Shown here piece by piece: positions 1-9,690 of a stretch of DNA of 64,000 bases. Source of the stretch: Pseudomonas sp. URIL14HWK12:I12. Lineage in GTDB: Bacteria > Pseudomonadota > Gammaproteobacteria > Pseudomonadales > Pseudomonadaceae. The stretch lies in the NCBI RefSeq assembly GCF_003097135.1, contig NZ_QEQL01000001.1, forward strand, positions 806,001-870,000, read 5' to 3'. Both the position numbers and the translations under genes were made by a program. The notes under the pieces are model-generated. The model saw only the letters and a list, made by a program, of their open reading frames with translations, was not told where the DNA came from and searched no databases. The number at the start of each line of letters is the position of its first letter. Within the stretch, counting starts at the first letter, position 1.

Positions 1-1
1 C

Positions 2-145
2 ACCGACAGAACGGCCAATGTCTATCGCATCCTCCATGATGAGCAAGATCACTACTTTCTCTTCATGAAGATTGGCGAGCACCCAGGTTTGCTCAAGCCA
101 TTGAGCAAGGAGAGAGCGTTACTCGCGGCAAAGATGAACGGGTGA
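2..145 (+). CDS. Hypothetical protein, C-terminal fragment (cut by window start)
   Basis: An open frame enters from the window edge and gives 47 residues before a TGA stop (TDRTANVYRILHDEQDHYFL onward, ending LLAAKMNG). No start codon is in the window. I do not recognise the family; the visible tail is mixed charged/aromatic with no membrane segment or clear motif. It converges on the lipoprotein gene on the other strand. Reality of the gene is inferred only from the long open frame up to the edge. Confidence 0.45.
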   Translation, partial: TDRTANVYRILHDEQDHYFLFMKIGEHPGLLKPLSKERALLAAKMNG

Positions 146-257
146 GCCGGATCAGCCGCTAACATGCGAGTGACGCCTGCGTCAGGTGCCAGTTTTTGCC
201 GGAGTGACCGCGGCCTTTTGATGTGTTCGCCTGTTCAGGCGCATACGTCTTGGCAGC

Positions 258-902
258 CTAGGGCTTGCAAGTCACTTTGGGAGGCGCAGAAGGTGACAGC
301 ATCAGCGGAAGTACGAGTGGCGTTCCTGCCAAAGGGCTGATCTCAGCAACGGCCAATACGCAGGTAAGCGAGTAGCCGCCCTCGCCGTTCGGCCTGCTCC
401 CAACCCCCACCAGGGCTTCGTAATCTTTGCCCGGCTCAAGCTTATAAACGGCCGCCTTTCCGGGGCACGACGAGTAGGAACTGCCATAGCTTCCGATAGT
501 GGCCCCCAATGTCGCAATCTGGAACGGCAGATCGGCCCTGACGCGATATTCGGTGACCACTTCCTGATACTGGCCCTCAGCCATCCGGATGGCTGGAATG
601 TACTCCACCAGCTTGGGTGCGGTCCGCTGCGGCATCCCAAGCTGCACCGGCGCGACCGGATATTGCGGATAACTGGTGTTCATCCAGCCGTCACGCCCAA
701 ACCGCCCGGCTTCGGCCATCTTGTGACGGGTAGCAGGAGCGCAGCTGCCAGCGATGCTGTCGCCTGATACATCCGAGTTGGTGATAACGCGAATACGTGC
801 CACCTGCGCCGACTGAGCGGGCTCCTCATAAGGCACGGTGGGAATGCCGGAACACCCGGTGAGTGATGAGACGAAGATAACTACCCAGACGGTATTGCGC
901 AC
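258..902 (-). CDS. Putative lipoprotein of unknown function
   Basis: A 214-residue protein with a lipoprotein signal: short basic start, hydrophobic stretch and a lipobox LTGC at about residues 14-17, so the mature N-terminal Cys would be lipidated. The rest has several Cys residues (GSCAP, SSCPG, LTCVL, VTCKP) that could form disulfides in the periplasm, and no transmembrane helix. The start is GTG, chosen because AAGGA lies six bases upstream. The family is not recognised. It lies downstream of tRNA-Pro on the same strand, separated by a terminator, so it probably has its own promoter. Confidence 0.75.
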   Translation of the reverse strand: MRNTVWVVIFVSSLTGCSGIPTVPYEEPAQSAQVARIRVITNSDVSGDSIAGSCAPATRHKMAEAGRFGRDGWMNTSYPQYPVAPVQLGMPQRTAPKLVEYIPAIRMAEGQYQEVVTEYRVRADLPFQIATLGATIGSYGSSYSSCPGKAAVYKLEPGKDYEALVGVGSRPNGEGGYSLTCVLAVAEISPLAGTPLVLPLMLSPSAPPKVTCKP

Positions 903-1028
903 GACATGTCCTTATGCAGTGGGAAGAGGAAAAAAGCCGATGTAGACGGTTGTGAGATTGCTTTTGAGCAATGATCGTTGACCAAACGGGCGGCTATGGG
1001 AAGAGCACGCACCCGAACGTCAAGCATG

Positions 1029-1056
1029 AAAAAGCCCGGTTCTTCCGAACCGGGCT
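1029..1056 (-). terminator. Rho-independent terminator after tRNA-Pro
   Basis: A perfect 10-bp stem (agcccggttc paired with gaaccgggct) with a 4-base loop is followed on the minus strand by a run of T. It lies 16 bases beyond the CCA end of tRNA-Pro and fits as its terminator. Confidence 0.85.
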
Positions 1057-1071
1057 AGATCACTGAAAATA

Positions 1072-1148
1072 TGGTCGGGACGGAGTGATTCGAACACTCG
1101 ACCCCTTGCACCCCATGCAAGTGCGCTACCGGGCTGCGCTACGCCCCG
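1072..1148 (-). tRNA. tRNA-Pro (anticodon GGG)
   Basis: The 77-base minus-strand sequence folds as a full cloverleaf: acceptor CGGGGCG pairs with CGTCCCG (one G-T pair), D stem GCGC/GCGC, anticodon stem CTTGC/GCAAG around loop ATGGGGT, T stem GAGTG/CACTC with TTCGAAT loop, discriminator A and encoded CCA. The anticodon at positions 34-36 is GGG, reading CCC/CCU. An A/T-rich stretch upstream (about 1200-1245) probably holds the promoter. Confidence 0.97.
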
Positions 1149-1400
1149 ACTAGGCGTTTAAACCTGCTCCCGTTAGCAGCGGGAACGGGGAGAAAGATAC
1201 TCTAACCCCCTGAATATAGAAAGCTTTTTTTTCACTTTTTTTGCGATAGCCTCGGGGCATCCGAAAATAGACTTTCAGCGCAGACACAGAACCGACCCAG
1301 CTGAGCCTATTGCAACCTCAGGGCCAATCATCGATGGGGTGGCCTAAAGCGCAGCGCGAGCCGCGCATCTCCAAGGCCATGCGCTCACTCAAGCAGGCAT

Positions 1401-1424
1401 GAAAAAGCCCACACAAGGTGGGCT
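1401..1424 (-). terminator. Terminator of the thrS-infC-...-ihfA-merR operon
   Basis: Stem AGCCCAC/GTGGGCT with a 5-base loop is followed on the minus strand by TTTTT. The stem overlaps the stop codon of the MerR-type gene, so it ends the large translation operon. Confidence 0.8.
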
Positions 1425-1788
1425 ATTTCTTGAGAACGACTAGCACGTCTTCCAGTTCGCTGATCATCTGCTTGATCAGTTGGCGGTATTGCGTGGTGTC
1501 GTCCTTGGCTTCATCACCGGAAAGGCGCAAGCGCGCACCGCCGATAGTGAAGCCCTGGTCGTACAGCAGCGCCCGAATCTGGCGAATCATCAGCACGTCC
1601 TGGCGCTGATAATACCGGCGGTTACCGCGCCGTTTGACGGGGTTGAGCTGCGGAAACTCCTGTTCCCAGTATCGGAGCACGTGCGGCTTGACCGCGCACA
1701 AGTCGCTTACTTCACCAATGGTGAAGTAGCGCTTGCCGGGTATGGGCGGAAGCTCGTCGTTATGACTTGGTTCCAGCATAGGCTTCAA
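1423..1788 (-). CDS. MerR-family transcriptional regulator
   Basis: A 121-residue MerR-type regulator. The winged-helix region (about residues 19-90) has the family pattern [20 protein letters not shown] followed by WEQEFP and [12 protein letters not shown]. The rest is a short coiled coil ending LVVLKK with no effector domain and no metal-binding Cys set. Its start lies inside the end of ihfA (29-base overlap), so it is translated from the same mRNA. A MerR-like gene immediately after ihfA is a known arrangement in Pseudomonas; its target is not evident. Confidence 0.9.
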   Translation of the reverse strand: MKPMLEPSHNDELPPIPGKRYFTIGEVSDLCAVKPHVLRYWEQEFPQLNPVKRRGNRRYYQRQDVLMIRQIRALLYDQGFTIGGARLRLSGDEAKDDTTQYRQLIKQMISELEDVLVVLKK

Positions 1789-2062
1789 CTCGGGCTTTCA
1801 ATTTTTGCCCTGGACGAAAGGTGACGACGCGGCGCGCCGTAATTGGGATTTCTTCACCCGTTTTCGGGTTGCGGCCAGGCCGCTGCCGTTTATCTCGCAA
1901 GTCGAAATTGCCGAAACCGGACAATTTAACCTGCTCGTTGTCTTCGAGCGCGTGCCTGATCTCTTCGAAAAACAGCTCGACCAATTCCTTGGCCTCGCGT
2001 TTGTTCAAGCCCAGCTCTTCGTACAGACGTTCGGCCATCTCAGCTTTCGTCAGAGCCCCCAT
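1760..2062 (-). CDS. ihfA: Integration host factor subunit alpha
   Basis: A 100-residue HU/IHF-fold protein ([20 protein letters not shown] start; beta-arm with [14 protein letters not shown]). IHF-alpha forms a heterodimer with IHF-beta and bends DNA in recombination, sigma-54 transcription and replication. The Pro of the intercalating arm tip is present (GRNPKTG). It follows pheT by only three bases, with AAGGA just upstream, as in other gammaproteobacteria where ihfA follows pheST. Confidence 0.97.
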   Translation of the reverse strand: MGALTKAEMAERLYEELGLNKREAKELVELFFEEIRHALEDNEQVKLSGFGNFDLRDKRQRPGRNPKTGEEIPITARRVVTFRPGQKLKARVEAYAGTKS

Positions 2063-2065
2063 ACG

Positions 2066-4444
2066 TCACTTCCTTAACGTGGCGTTCAACCTGTTTTCAA
2101 GCGAGGTGAGGATACTTTGGGTGGTGGCGTTCACCTCTTCGTCATTAAGAGTGCGCGAAGGATGCTGCCAGGTCAAGCCGACAGCCAGGCTTTTTCTATG
2201 CGGATCAATACCTTTACCTTGGTACACGTCGAACAGCTTGAGGTCTGTGAGCCACTCCCCGGCATTGCTGCGGATATCGCTGAGCACGGCCTCGGCCGCT
2301 ACGCTTTGGTCGACTACCAGTGCCAAGTCACGGCGCACCTCCGGGAAGCGCGACAGCTCCTTGAACTTGGGCAGGCGGCCTTCGGCAACTTCGGCCAGCA
2401 GCAGCTCGAACACGTACAGGGTGCGGTCCAGCCCCAGTGCCTTGGTCAGCTCCGGGTGGAGTGCGCCGATGTAGCCCACTTCGCGACCCTCGCGCTCGAT
2501 ACGTGCGGCCTGGCCCGGGTGCAACGCGGGATGGCTGCCCGGCACGAAAGTGAAGCTGGCGAGCGCGCCGGCATGGCCCAGGATGGCCTCGACATCGGCC
2601 TTGACGTCGAAGAAATCGAGCTTGTCGTTGCCGTTGGCCCACGCCTCGGGCAAGCGGTTGCCACAGGCCACGCCCGCAAGCATTGGCTCTTGCTTGAGGT
2701 TCTCGAGCTGGCCGACGAAACGCAAGCCGCTTTCGAACAGGCGCACGCGGGTCTGCTGGCGATTGAGGTTGTGTTGCACGGCGCTGACCAGGCCAGGCCA
2801 CAACGATACGCGCATGGCCGCCATGTCGGCGGAGATGGGGTTGGCAAGGGTCAGCGGCTGCACACCCGGGTTGAAGCGCTCGAACAGTTTCGGGTCGATG
2901 AAACTGTAGGTGATCGCTTCCTGATAGCCGCGGGCTACAAGCAGGCGACGCAAAGCTGGCAGCTCGGCCTTTTCTTCACTGCGTTGTTCAGGTGCCAGCC
3001 GTGCCTGCGGGTAGCGCACTGGCAGGCGGTTGTAGCCGTACAGGCGCGCCAGCTCTTCGATCAGGTCGACTTCCAAGCTGATGTCAAAGCGATGGCTGGG
3101 GATGCTGACGCTCCACTGCCCTGCTCCGTTGGCTTCCACGCCCAGGCCCAAGCCGCGCAGCAGTTGCTCGATTTCCCCTGCACCCAGGTCCAGGCCAAGC
3201 ATCTGGCTGACACGCTCGGCACGCAAGGTAACCGGAGCGACCTTTGGCAAGTGCTCGGCACTGACCGCTTCGATCACTGGGCCCGGCTCGCCGCCTGTGA
3301 TTTCAAGCAGCAACGCCGTGGCGCGCTCGATTGCTTCTCGGGCAAGGTTGAAGTCCACGCCCCGCTCGAAGCGGTGCGAGGCGTCGGTGTGCAGGCCGTA
3401 GGAGCGGGCCTTGCCAGCCACTGACACCGGCTCGAAAAAGGCACTTTCCAAGAACAGATCGCGAGTGCCCGCGGCCACACCGCTGTGCTCACCGCCCATC
3501 ACCCCGGCGATAGCCAACGCACGTTCGTGGTCGGCGATCACCAGAGTGTCGCTCCGCAAGGTAACCTCCTGGCCGTCGAGCAACACCAGCTTCTCGCCCT
3601 CGTCGGCCATGCGCACACGCACGCCCCCGCGGATTTCCCCAAGGTCGAAGGCATGCATCGGCTGCCCAAGCTCGAGCATCACGTAGTTGGTGATGTCTAC
3701 AGCGGCGTCGATGCTGCGGATTTCGCTGCGGCGCAGGCGCTCGACCATCCACAACGGAGTCGGGCGAGACAGGTCCACGTTCTTGATCACGCGGCCCAGG
3801 TAGCGAGGGCAGGCAGCAGGGGCCAGCAACTCGACCGGGCGTGTCTCTTGGTTCAGCGGCGCAACCGGCAGCACTTCAGGGCGAGTGACCGGGGTGTTGT
3901 ACAATGCGCCCACTTCACGCGCGAGGCCCGCCAACGACAGGCAATCGCCACGATTGGGGGTGAGGCCAAGCTCGATGCTGGCATCGTCCAGGTCGAGGTA
4001 CTCGCGAATGCTCAGGCCCACGGGGGCGTCGGCCGGCAACTCCATCAGGCCGTCGTTTTCTTCGCTGATCTGCAGCTCGGCTGCGGAGCAGAGCATGCCA
4101 TTGGACTCGACACCGCGTAGCTTGGCCTTCTTGATCTTGAAGTCACCGGGCAGCTCGGCGCCAATTTGGGCGAAGGGAATTTTCAGGCCAGGGCGCACGT
4201 TCGGCGCGCCGCACACCACCTGGAAGGTCTCTTTGCCATCACTGACTTGGCATACTCGCAGTTTATCGGCGTCCGGATGCTGTTCGGTGGCCAACACCTC
4301 GCCTACCACGACGCCGGAGAATTGGCCTGCAGCGGGAATGACCGCATCGACCTCAAGGCCTGCCATGGACAGGCGCGCGACCAGTTCGTCGCGGTTCGCT
4401 TGCGGGCTAACCCAGCCACGCAGCCAGTTTTCACTGAATTTCAT
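2066..4444 (-). CDS. pheT: Phenylalanine--tRNA ligase beta subunit
   Basis: At 792 residues this is full length for bacterial PheT. It has an N-terminal tRNA-binding OB domain (about 40-150), B3/B4 editing region with GLTPNRGDCLSLAG, B5 domain (about 400-475) and a C-terminal ferredoxin-like anticodon-binding domain ending NRLNATLRK. With PheS it forms the alpha2-beta2 enzyme that charges tRNA-Phe; the beta subunit binds tRNA and edits Tyr. It lies 24 bases after pheS and three before ihfA in one operon. GGAG lies about 12 bases before the ATG. Confidence 0.98.
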   Translation of the reverse strand: MKFSENWLRGWVSPQANRDELVARLSMAGLEVDAVIPAAGQFSGVVVGEVLATEQHPDADKLRVCQVSDGKETFQVVCGAPNVRPGLKIPFAQIGAELPGDFKIKKAKLRGVESNGMLCSAAELQISEENDGLMELPADAPVGLSIREYLDLDDASIELGLTPNRGDCLSLAGLAREVGALYNTPVTRPEVLPVAPLNQETRPVELLAPAACPRYLGRVIKNVDLSRPTPLWMVERLRRSEIRSIDAAVDITNYVMLELGQPMHAFDLGEIRGGVRVRMADEGEKLVLLDGQEVTLRSDTLVIADHERALAIAGVMGGEHSGVAAGTRDLFLESAFFEPVSVAGKARSYGLHTDASHRFERGVDFNLAREAIERATALLLEITGGEPGPVIEAVSAEHLPKVAPVTLRAERVSQMLGLDLGAGEIEQLLRGLGLGVEANGAGQWSVSIPSHRFDISLEVDLIEELARLYGYNRLPVRYPQARLAPEQRSEEKAELPALRRLLVARGYQEAITYSFIDPKLFERFNPGVQPLTLANPISADMAAMRVSLWPGLVSAVQHNLNRQQTRVRLFESGLRFVGQLENLKQEPMLAGVACGNRLPEAWANGNDKLDFFDVKADVEAILGHAGALASFTFVPGSHPALHPGQAARIEREGREVGYIGALHPELTKALGLDRTLYVFELLLAEVAEGRLPKFKELSRFPEVRRDLALVVDQSVAAEAVLSDIRSNAGEWLTDLKLFDVYQGKGIDPHRKSLAVGLTWQHPSRTLNDEEVNATTQSILTSLENRLNATLRK

Positions 4445-4468
4445 GCTGATCCGTTCTCCTGAAACCTG

Positions 4469-5541
<1,073 letters not shown>

Positions 5542-5599
5542 ATTCAAAGGTTCAACAACCGGCGCCACCGCGGGCGGCAGGCCGGTGATTGTCGGGGAC

Positions 5600-5956
5600 T
5601 CAAGCCAGAGCGGCTTTCGCTTTCTCGACAATCGCAGCAAACGCTGCTTTTTCGGTCACAGCCAGGTCAGCCAGAACCTTGCGGTCGATTTCGATCGACG
5701 CTTTTTTCAGGCCTGCGATCAAACGGCTGTAGGACAGGCCGTTGGTGCGGGCACCGGCGTTGATACGAGCGATCCACAGAGCGCGGAACTGACGCTTCTT
5801 CTGACGACGGTCGCGGTAGGCGTATTGGCCAGCCTTGATGACGGCTTGCTTGGCAACACGGAACACGCGCGAGCGAGCACCGTAGTAGCCTTTGGCAAGT
5901 TTCAGAATTTTCTTGTGACGCTTACGGGCGATAACGCCACGCTTAACACGAGCCAT
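5600..5956 (-). CDS. rplT: 50S ribosomal protein L20
   Basis: A 118-residue basic protein starting [20 protein letters not shown], the L20 signature, with [18 protein letters not shown] in the middle. It binds 23S rRNA early in large-subunit assembly and in E. coli represses its own operon by binding the mRNA. AGAGGAA precedes the ATG. It follows rpmI by 32 bases within the infC-rpmI-rplT cluster. Confidence 0.99.
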   Translation of the reverse strand: MARVKRGVIARKRHKKILKLAKGYYGARSRVFRVAKQAVIKAGQYAYRDRRQKKRQFRALWIARINAGARTNGLSYSRLIAGLKKASIEIDRKVLADLAVTEKAAFAAIVEKAKAALA

Positions 5957-5988
5957 GAGTAGTTTCCTCTAATCCGGGGGGGCAAGAA

Positions 5989-6183
5989 TTAACGCAGGCG
6001 AAGCATGCGTTCGACTTTCTGCATGTCAGAGGCATGCAGCTGGGAAGCACCACGCAGTTGGCGCTTACGCTTGGTCGACATCTTGGTCAGGATGTGGCTC
6101 TTGAAAGCGTGCTTGTGCTTGATGCCGTTACCGGTAACCCGGAAACGCTTCGCAGCACCGCTTTTGGTTTTCATCTTTGGCAT
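5989..6183 (-). CDS. rpmI: 50S ribosomal protein L35
   Basis: A 64-residue basic protein, [20 protein letters not shown] at the start and ending VERMLRLR, typical L35. The start is set at MPKMKTK because GGAG lies seven bases upstream; an in-frame ATG five codons earlier (6198) has no ribosome site. The 59-base gap to infC is where L20-dependent control acts in enterobacteria; whether that exists here cannot be seen. Confidence 0.98.
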   Translation of the reverse strand: MPKMKTKSGAAKRFRVTGNGIKHKHAFKSHILTKMSTKRKRQLRGASQLHASDMQKVERMLRLR

Positions 6184-6242
6184 GTTCAAACTCCGCATTC
6201 ATATGGATAAAGATAACCGCAAGGCCTGCCGTGCCCTGGAGG

Positions 6243-6791
6243 TTATTTCTTGCGTTTGGGTGCGATGACCATCAACAGTTGACGCCCTTCCATTTTGGGC
6301 TGCTGTTCAACGGCGCCGTATTCCACGAGGTCGGCTTCGACCCGCTTCAACAGCTCCATGCCCAGCTCCTGGTGAGCCATTTCGCGGCCACGGAATCTCA
6401 GAGAGATCTTGGCCTTGTCCCCTTCACTCAGGAAACGTACCAGGTTGCGCAGTTTTACCTGGTAATCCCCTTCTTCCGTCCCTGGACGAAACTTGATTTC
6501 TTTGATCTGGATCTGCTTCTGGTTCTTCTTCGCGGCGTTCTGCTGCTTCTTCTTCTCGAAGAGGTGCTTACCGTAGTCCATCACCCGGCAAACGGGCGGG
6601 ACCGCTTCCGCGGTGATCTCTACCAGATCCAGCTTCGCTTCTTCAGCGACACGAAGCGCTTCATCAATAGAGACGATGCCGATCTGCTCGCCATCGACAC
6701 CAATCAACCGCACCTCGCGGGCGGAGATGTTTTCGTTGATCGGTGCCTTGGGGGCAGTACGTTTGTCCTGTCTCATTTCACGCTTAATAAT
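6243..6791 (-). CDS. infC: Translation initiation factor IF-3, apparent ATT start
   Basis: IF-3 keeps 30S subunits free and checks initiator tRNA and start codon. The N domain carries [14 protein letters not shown] and the C domain [17 protein letters not shown] and [14 protein letters not shown] place the start at ATT (first of two tandem ATT codons, 6791 or 6788), giving about 182 residues, because GGAG lies five or eight bases upstream, overlapping the thrS stop. The first ATG (6776, [10 protein letters not shown]) has no convincing ribosome site and would give 177 residues. A rare AUU start is how infC represses itself in many bacteria: IF-3 rejects its own start codon. Which of the two ATTs is used is open. 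Confidence 0.9.
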   Translation of the reverse strand: MIKREMRQDKRTAPKAPINENISAREVRLIGVDGEQIGIVSIDEALRVAEEAKLDLVEITAEAVPPVCRVMDYGKHLFEKKKQQNAAKKNQKQIQIKEIKFRPGTEEGDYQVKLRNLVRFLSEGDKAKISLRFRGREMAHQELGMELLKRVEADLVEYGAVEQQPKMEGRQLLMVIAPKRKK

Positions 6792-6793
6792 CG

Positions 6794-8716
6794 TTACTCC
6801 AAATCTTGGCGACCACGCCGGGAAACCGCCTGCGCAAGCATTTCCTGGAAGCGCGCGACCGGGACCGAACCCAGGTCAGCGCCTTCGCGAGTGCGCACGG
6901 CGACTGTTTGTGTCTCAACCTCCCGATCGCCGATCACCAGCAGATAGGGAACCTTGAGCAAAGTATGCTCACGGATTTTAAAGCCAATTTTCTCGTTTCT
7001 CAAGTCAGACTTGGCACGGAAGCCGCTTGCGTTGAGCGAAGCCTCGACTTCCCGGGCGAATGCTGCCTGATTATCGGTGATATTCATGATCACAGCTTGG
7101 GTCGGTGCCAGCCAGGCCGGGAACGCACCCTCGTAGTGTTCGATGAGAATGCCGATGAAACGTTCGAAGGAGCCGAGGATGGCCCGGTGCAGCATGACCG
7201 GGTGACGGCGGTCGTTATCTTCGGAAACGTATTCGGCACCCAGGCGAATCGGCAAGTTGAAGTCGAGCTGGAAGGTGCCGCACTGCCATACGCGGCCCAG
7301 GCAGTCCTTCAACGAGAACTCGATTTTCGGGCCGTAGAAAGCGCCTTCGCCCGGCTGCAGGTCGTACGCCAGGCCAGCACTCTCCAGCGAAGCCGCCAGT
7401 GCCGCCTCAGCCTTGTCCCACAGCTCGTCAGCACCCACGCGTTTTTCCGGGCGGGTGGACAGCTTCATCTGGATGTCTTCGAAACCGAAGTCCTTGTACA
7501 CATCCAGCGTCAACTGAATGAACGCCTCGGCTTCGGCCTGCATCTGCTCTTCGGTGCAGAAGATATGACCGTCATCCTGAGTGAAACCACGCACGCGCAT
7601 GATGCCGTGCAGCGCACCGGAAGGCTCGTTGCGATGGCATGCACCGAACTCGGCCAGGCGCAGCGGCAGCTCGCGGTAGCTCTTCAGGCCCTGATTGAAA
7701 ACCTGCACGTGGCATGGGCAATTCATCGGCTTGATCGCGTAGTCGCGGCTTTCCGACTCAGTGGTGAACATGTTATCGGCGTAGTTGGCCCAATGGCCGG
7801 ACTTCTCCCACAGGCTGCGGTCGACCACCTGGGGCGTCTTGATTTCGAGGTAGCCGTTGTCCCGCTGCAGCTTGCGCATGTACTGCTCGAGCACCTGATA
7901 CACCGTCCAGCCATTGGGGTGCCAGAACACCATGCCCGGGGCTTCTTCCTGGGTATGGAACAGGCCCAGGCGCTTGCCCAGCTTGCGGTGGTCGCGCTTC
8001 TCGGCTTCCTCGATGCGCTGAATGTAGGCAGCCAGCTGCTTCTTGTCGGCCCATGCGGTGCCATAGATGCGCTGCAGTTGCTCGTTCTTGGAGTCGCCGC
8101 GCCAGTAGGCACCGGACAGCTTGGTCAGCTTGAACGCTTTGAGAAAGCGAGTATTGGGCACGTGCGGGCCACGGCACATGTCGACGTATTCTTCGTGGTA
8201 GTAAAGGCCCATCGCGGTTTCGTCGGGCATGTCCTCGACCAGGCGCAGCTTGTACGCCTCGCCCCGGGCTTCGAATACCTCGATGACTTCGGCACGCGGT
8301 GTCACCTTCTTGATGACGTCGTAGTCCTTGTCGATCAGCTCGCGCATGCGCGCTTCGATCGCGGCCAGGTCATCCGGGGTAAAGGGGCGCTCGTAGGCGA
8401 TGTCGTAATAGAACCCTTCGTCGATCACCGGGCCAATGACCATTTTGGCCGTAGGATACAACTGCTTGACCGCGTGCCCTACCAGGTGCGCGCAGGAATG
8501 GCGGATGATTTCCAGGCCTTCGTCGTTCTTGGGGGTGATGATCTCGAGGCGGGCGTCGCTGCTGATCAGGTCACAAGCGTCGACCAGCTTGCCGTCGACC
8601 TTGCCGGCCACGGTGGCCTTGGCCAGGCCCGCGCCAATACTGGCAGCAACCTCGGCAACGCTGACGGGATGATCGAACGAACGGACGCTGCCGTCGGGAA
8701 GGGTAATATTGGGCAT
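6794..8716 (-). CDS. thrS: Threonine--tRNA ligase
   Basis: A full-length 640-residue ThrRS. Domains in order: TGS (1-61), editing domain with [10 protein letters not shown], class II catalytic core with the zinc Cys in [10 protein letters not shown] and [10 protein letters not shown], and a C-terminal anticodon-binding domain ([16 protein letters not shown]). It charges tRNA-Thr and removes mischarged Ser. It opens the operon thrS-infC-rpmI-rplT-pheS-pheT-ihfA; GAGGAA precedes the ATG. The 269 bases upstream contain a small CCGGCT-TTTTT-AGCCGG hairpin near 8872 but no leader peptide that I could find. Confidence 0.98.
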   Translation of the reverse strand: MPNITLPDGSVRSFDHPVSVAEVAASIGAGLAKATVAGKVDGKLVDACDLISSDARLEIITPKNDEGLEIIRHSCAHLVGHAVKQLYPTAKMVIGPVIDEGFYYDIAYERPFTPDDLAAIEARMRELIDKDYDVIKKVTPRAEVIEVFEARGEAYKLRLVEDMPDETAMGLYYHEEYVDMCRGPHVPNTRFLKAFKLTKLSGAYWRGDSKNEQLQRIYGTAWADKKQLAAYIQRIEEAEKRDHRKLGKRLGLFHTQEEAPGMVFWHPNGWTVYQVLEQYMRKLQRDNGYLEIKTPQVVDRSLWEKSGHWANYADNMFTTESESRDYAIKPMNCPCHVQVFNQGLKSYRELPLRLAEFGACHRNEPSGALHGIMRVRGFTQDDGHIFCTEEQMQAEAEAFIQLTLDVYKDFGFEDIQMKLSTRPEKRVGADELWDKAEAALAASLESAGLAYDLQPGEGAFYGPKIEFSLKDCLGRVWQCGTFQLDFNLPIRLGAEYVSEDNDRRHPVMLHRAILGSFERFIGILIEHYEGAFPAWLAPTQAVIMNITDNQAAFAREVEASLNASGFRAKSDLRNEKIGFKIREHTLLKVPYLLVIGDREVETQTVAVRTREGADLGSVPVARFQEMLAQAVSRRGRQDLE

Positions 8717-8985
8717 GGCGCTTCCTCTGCCTAGTGGTGACCCCTACCAAAGGTCACGTGGGTCGGGATGAGCCAGTACGCGATCCGGTGGGTCGCCTGC
8801 CTCACAGTGGCAGGAGCGGTTAGGCCAACCCGTAACAGACCGGTGAACTGGAACAAAACTCGAAAATAGCCGGCTTTTTTAGCCGGGCCGGGGATGCTAG
8901 CACAGTTATCAGCGTGCGGGCTGTGAACTTGAGCGGTGCGAGCCTTTCGAATGCAGCGTGCTTGTCATGACCCAGGAGACTTCTT

Positions 8986-9282
8986 ATGCGCCTGCTCGCC
9001 TTGCTGCCCCTCACCGCCGCCCTGGCGGCCTTCGCCCCCATGGCTGCAAATGCCGCCTGGCCGCCAGGTGCCCAGCAGCAATATATGAACGACTGCGTGG
9101 CTACGGCCCAGCAGTCGGTAGACCTGGCCAAAGCCAAGGCCCATTGCGGCTGCGGTGCGCAAGTCATCGAAAAGCAGTTCACCACGGCCGAGATCACACA
9201 GTTGATGAGCACCAACCCACCGCCTACGCTCGAATTGCGTCAGCGGCTGGAAAAAGCGGTACAGGTGTGCAAAGCGTCGTAA
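8986..9282 (+). CDS. Small secreted protein, function unknown
   Basis: A 98-residue protein with a clear signal peptide (MRLLALLPLTAALAAFAPMA, cleavage near ANA-A at about 24). The mature part of about 74 residues has four Cys (NDC, HCGCG, QVCKAS), suggesting disulfides or metal binding in the periplasm, and looks helical. AGGAG lies eight bases before the ATG. It is divergent from thrS and upstream of a cold-shock gene. The family is not recognised; proteins of this kind are annotated as hypothetical in Pseudomonas. Confidence 0.8.
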   Translation: MRLLALLPLTAALAAFAPMAANAAWPPGAQQQYMNDCVATAQQSVDLAKAKAHCGCGAQVIEKQFTTAEITQLMSTNPPPTLELRQRLEKAVQVCKAS

Positions 9283-9419
9283 TCAGGCATTTTTTGCCTT
9301 GGCGCATGCTTTTTTCCGGCACGGCAGTTCCCAATGGCCGATTTCCGTCTATGATGGCCTGACGCACTCAGCGGAGCTGAGGCGGCACGATCGTTTTCAT
9401 GTTTCTGGAGATACACCCC

Positions 9420-9632
9420 ATGTCCAATCGCCAACAAGGCACCGTCAAATGGTTCAACGATGAGAAGGGCTACGGCTTCATCACCCCCGCTGGTGGTGGT
9501 GACGACCTGTTCGTGCACTTCAAAGCGATTGAATCCGACGGCTTCAAAAGCCTGAAAGAGGGCCAAACGGTCTCTTTCGTCGCTGAGAAAGGCCAGAAAG
9601 GCATGCAAGCCGCCCAGGTTCGCCCTGAGTAA
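9420..9632 (+). CDS. Cold-shock domain protein (CspA family)
   Basis: A 70-residue single cold-shock domain: [20 protein letters not shown] holds RNP1 (KGYGFI) and DLFVHF is RNP2, the aromatic patches that bind single-stranded RNA/DNA. It would act as an RNA chaperone in the cytoplasm. The start is at MSNRQQ with GGAG nine bases upstream; an ATG seven codons earlier (9399) lacks a ribosome site. A strong hairpin terminator follows. Which Csp paralogue this is cannot be told from sequence alone. Confidence 0.95.
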   Translation: MSNRQQGTVKWFNDEKGYGFITPAGGGDDLFVHFKAIESDGFKSLKEGQTVSFVAEKGQKGMQAAQVRPE

Positions 9633-9648
9633 CACGCACGCTCGCTTC

Positions 9649-9681
9649 AAGAGAAACCCGCCTCACGGCGGGTTTTCTCTT
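9649..9681. terminator. Bidirectional terminator between csp and ilvA
   Basis: Arms gagaaacccgcc (9651-9662) and ggcgggttttctc (9667-9679) form a stem with loop tcac and T-rich flanks on both strands. It separates the converging cold-shock and ilvA genes. Confidence 0.88.
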
Positions 9682-9690
9682 TTCAGGGCC

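Noticed and set aside
1334..1402. A 22-codon frame (MGWPKAQREPRISKAMRSLKQ..) before the merR terminator
   Set aside because: It has no ribosome site and no recognised family, and lies in a spacer; too weak to call a gene.
2117..3424. A 435-codon frame opposite pheT
   Set aside because: It lies wholly antisense to a well-conserved gene in GC-rich DNA, where such shadow frames are common; no family match.
6806..8734. A 642-codon frame opposite thrS
   Set aside because: Antisense shadow of thrS with composition typical of codon-bias artefacts.
8866..8892. Hairpin CCGGCT-TTTTT-AGCCGG upstream of thrS as a terminator
   Set aside because: The T run is in the loop, not after the stem, so it lacks terminator form.
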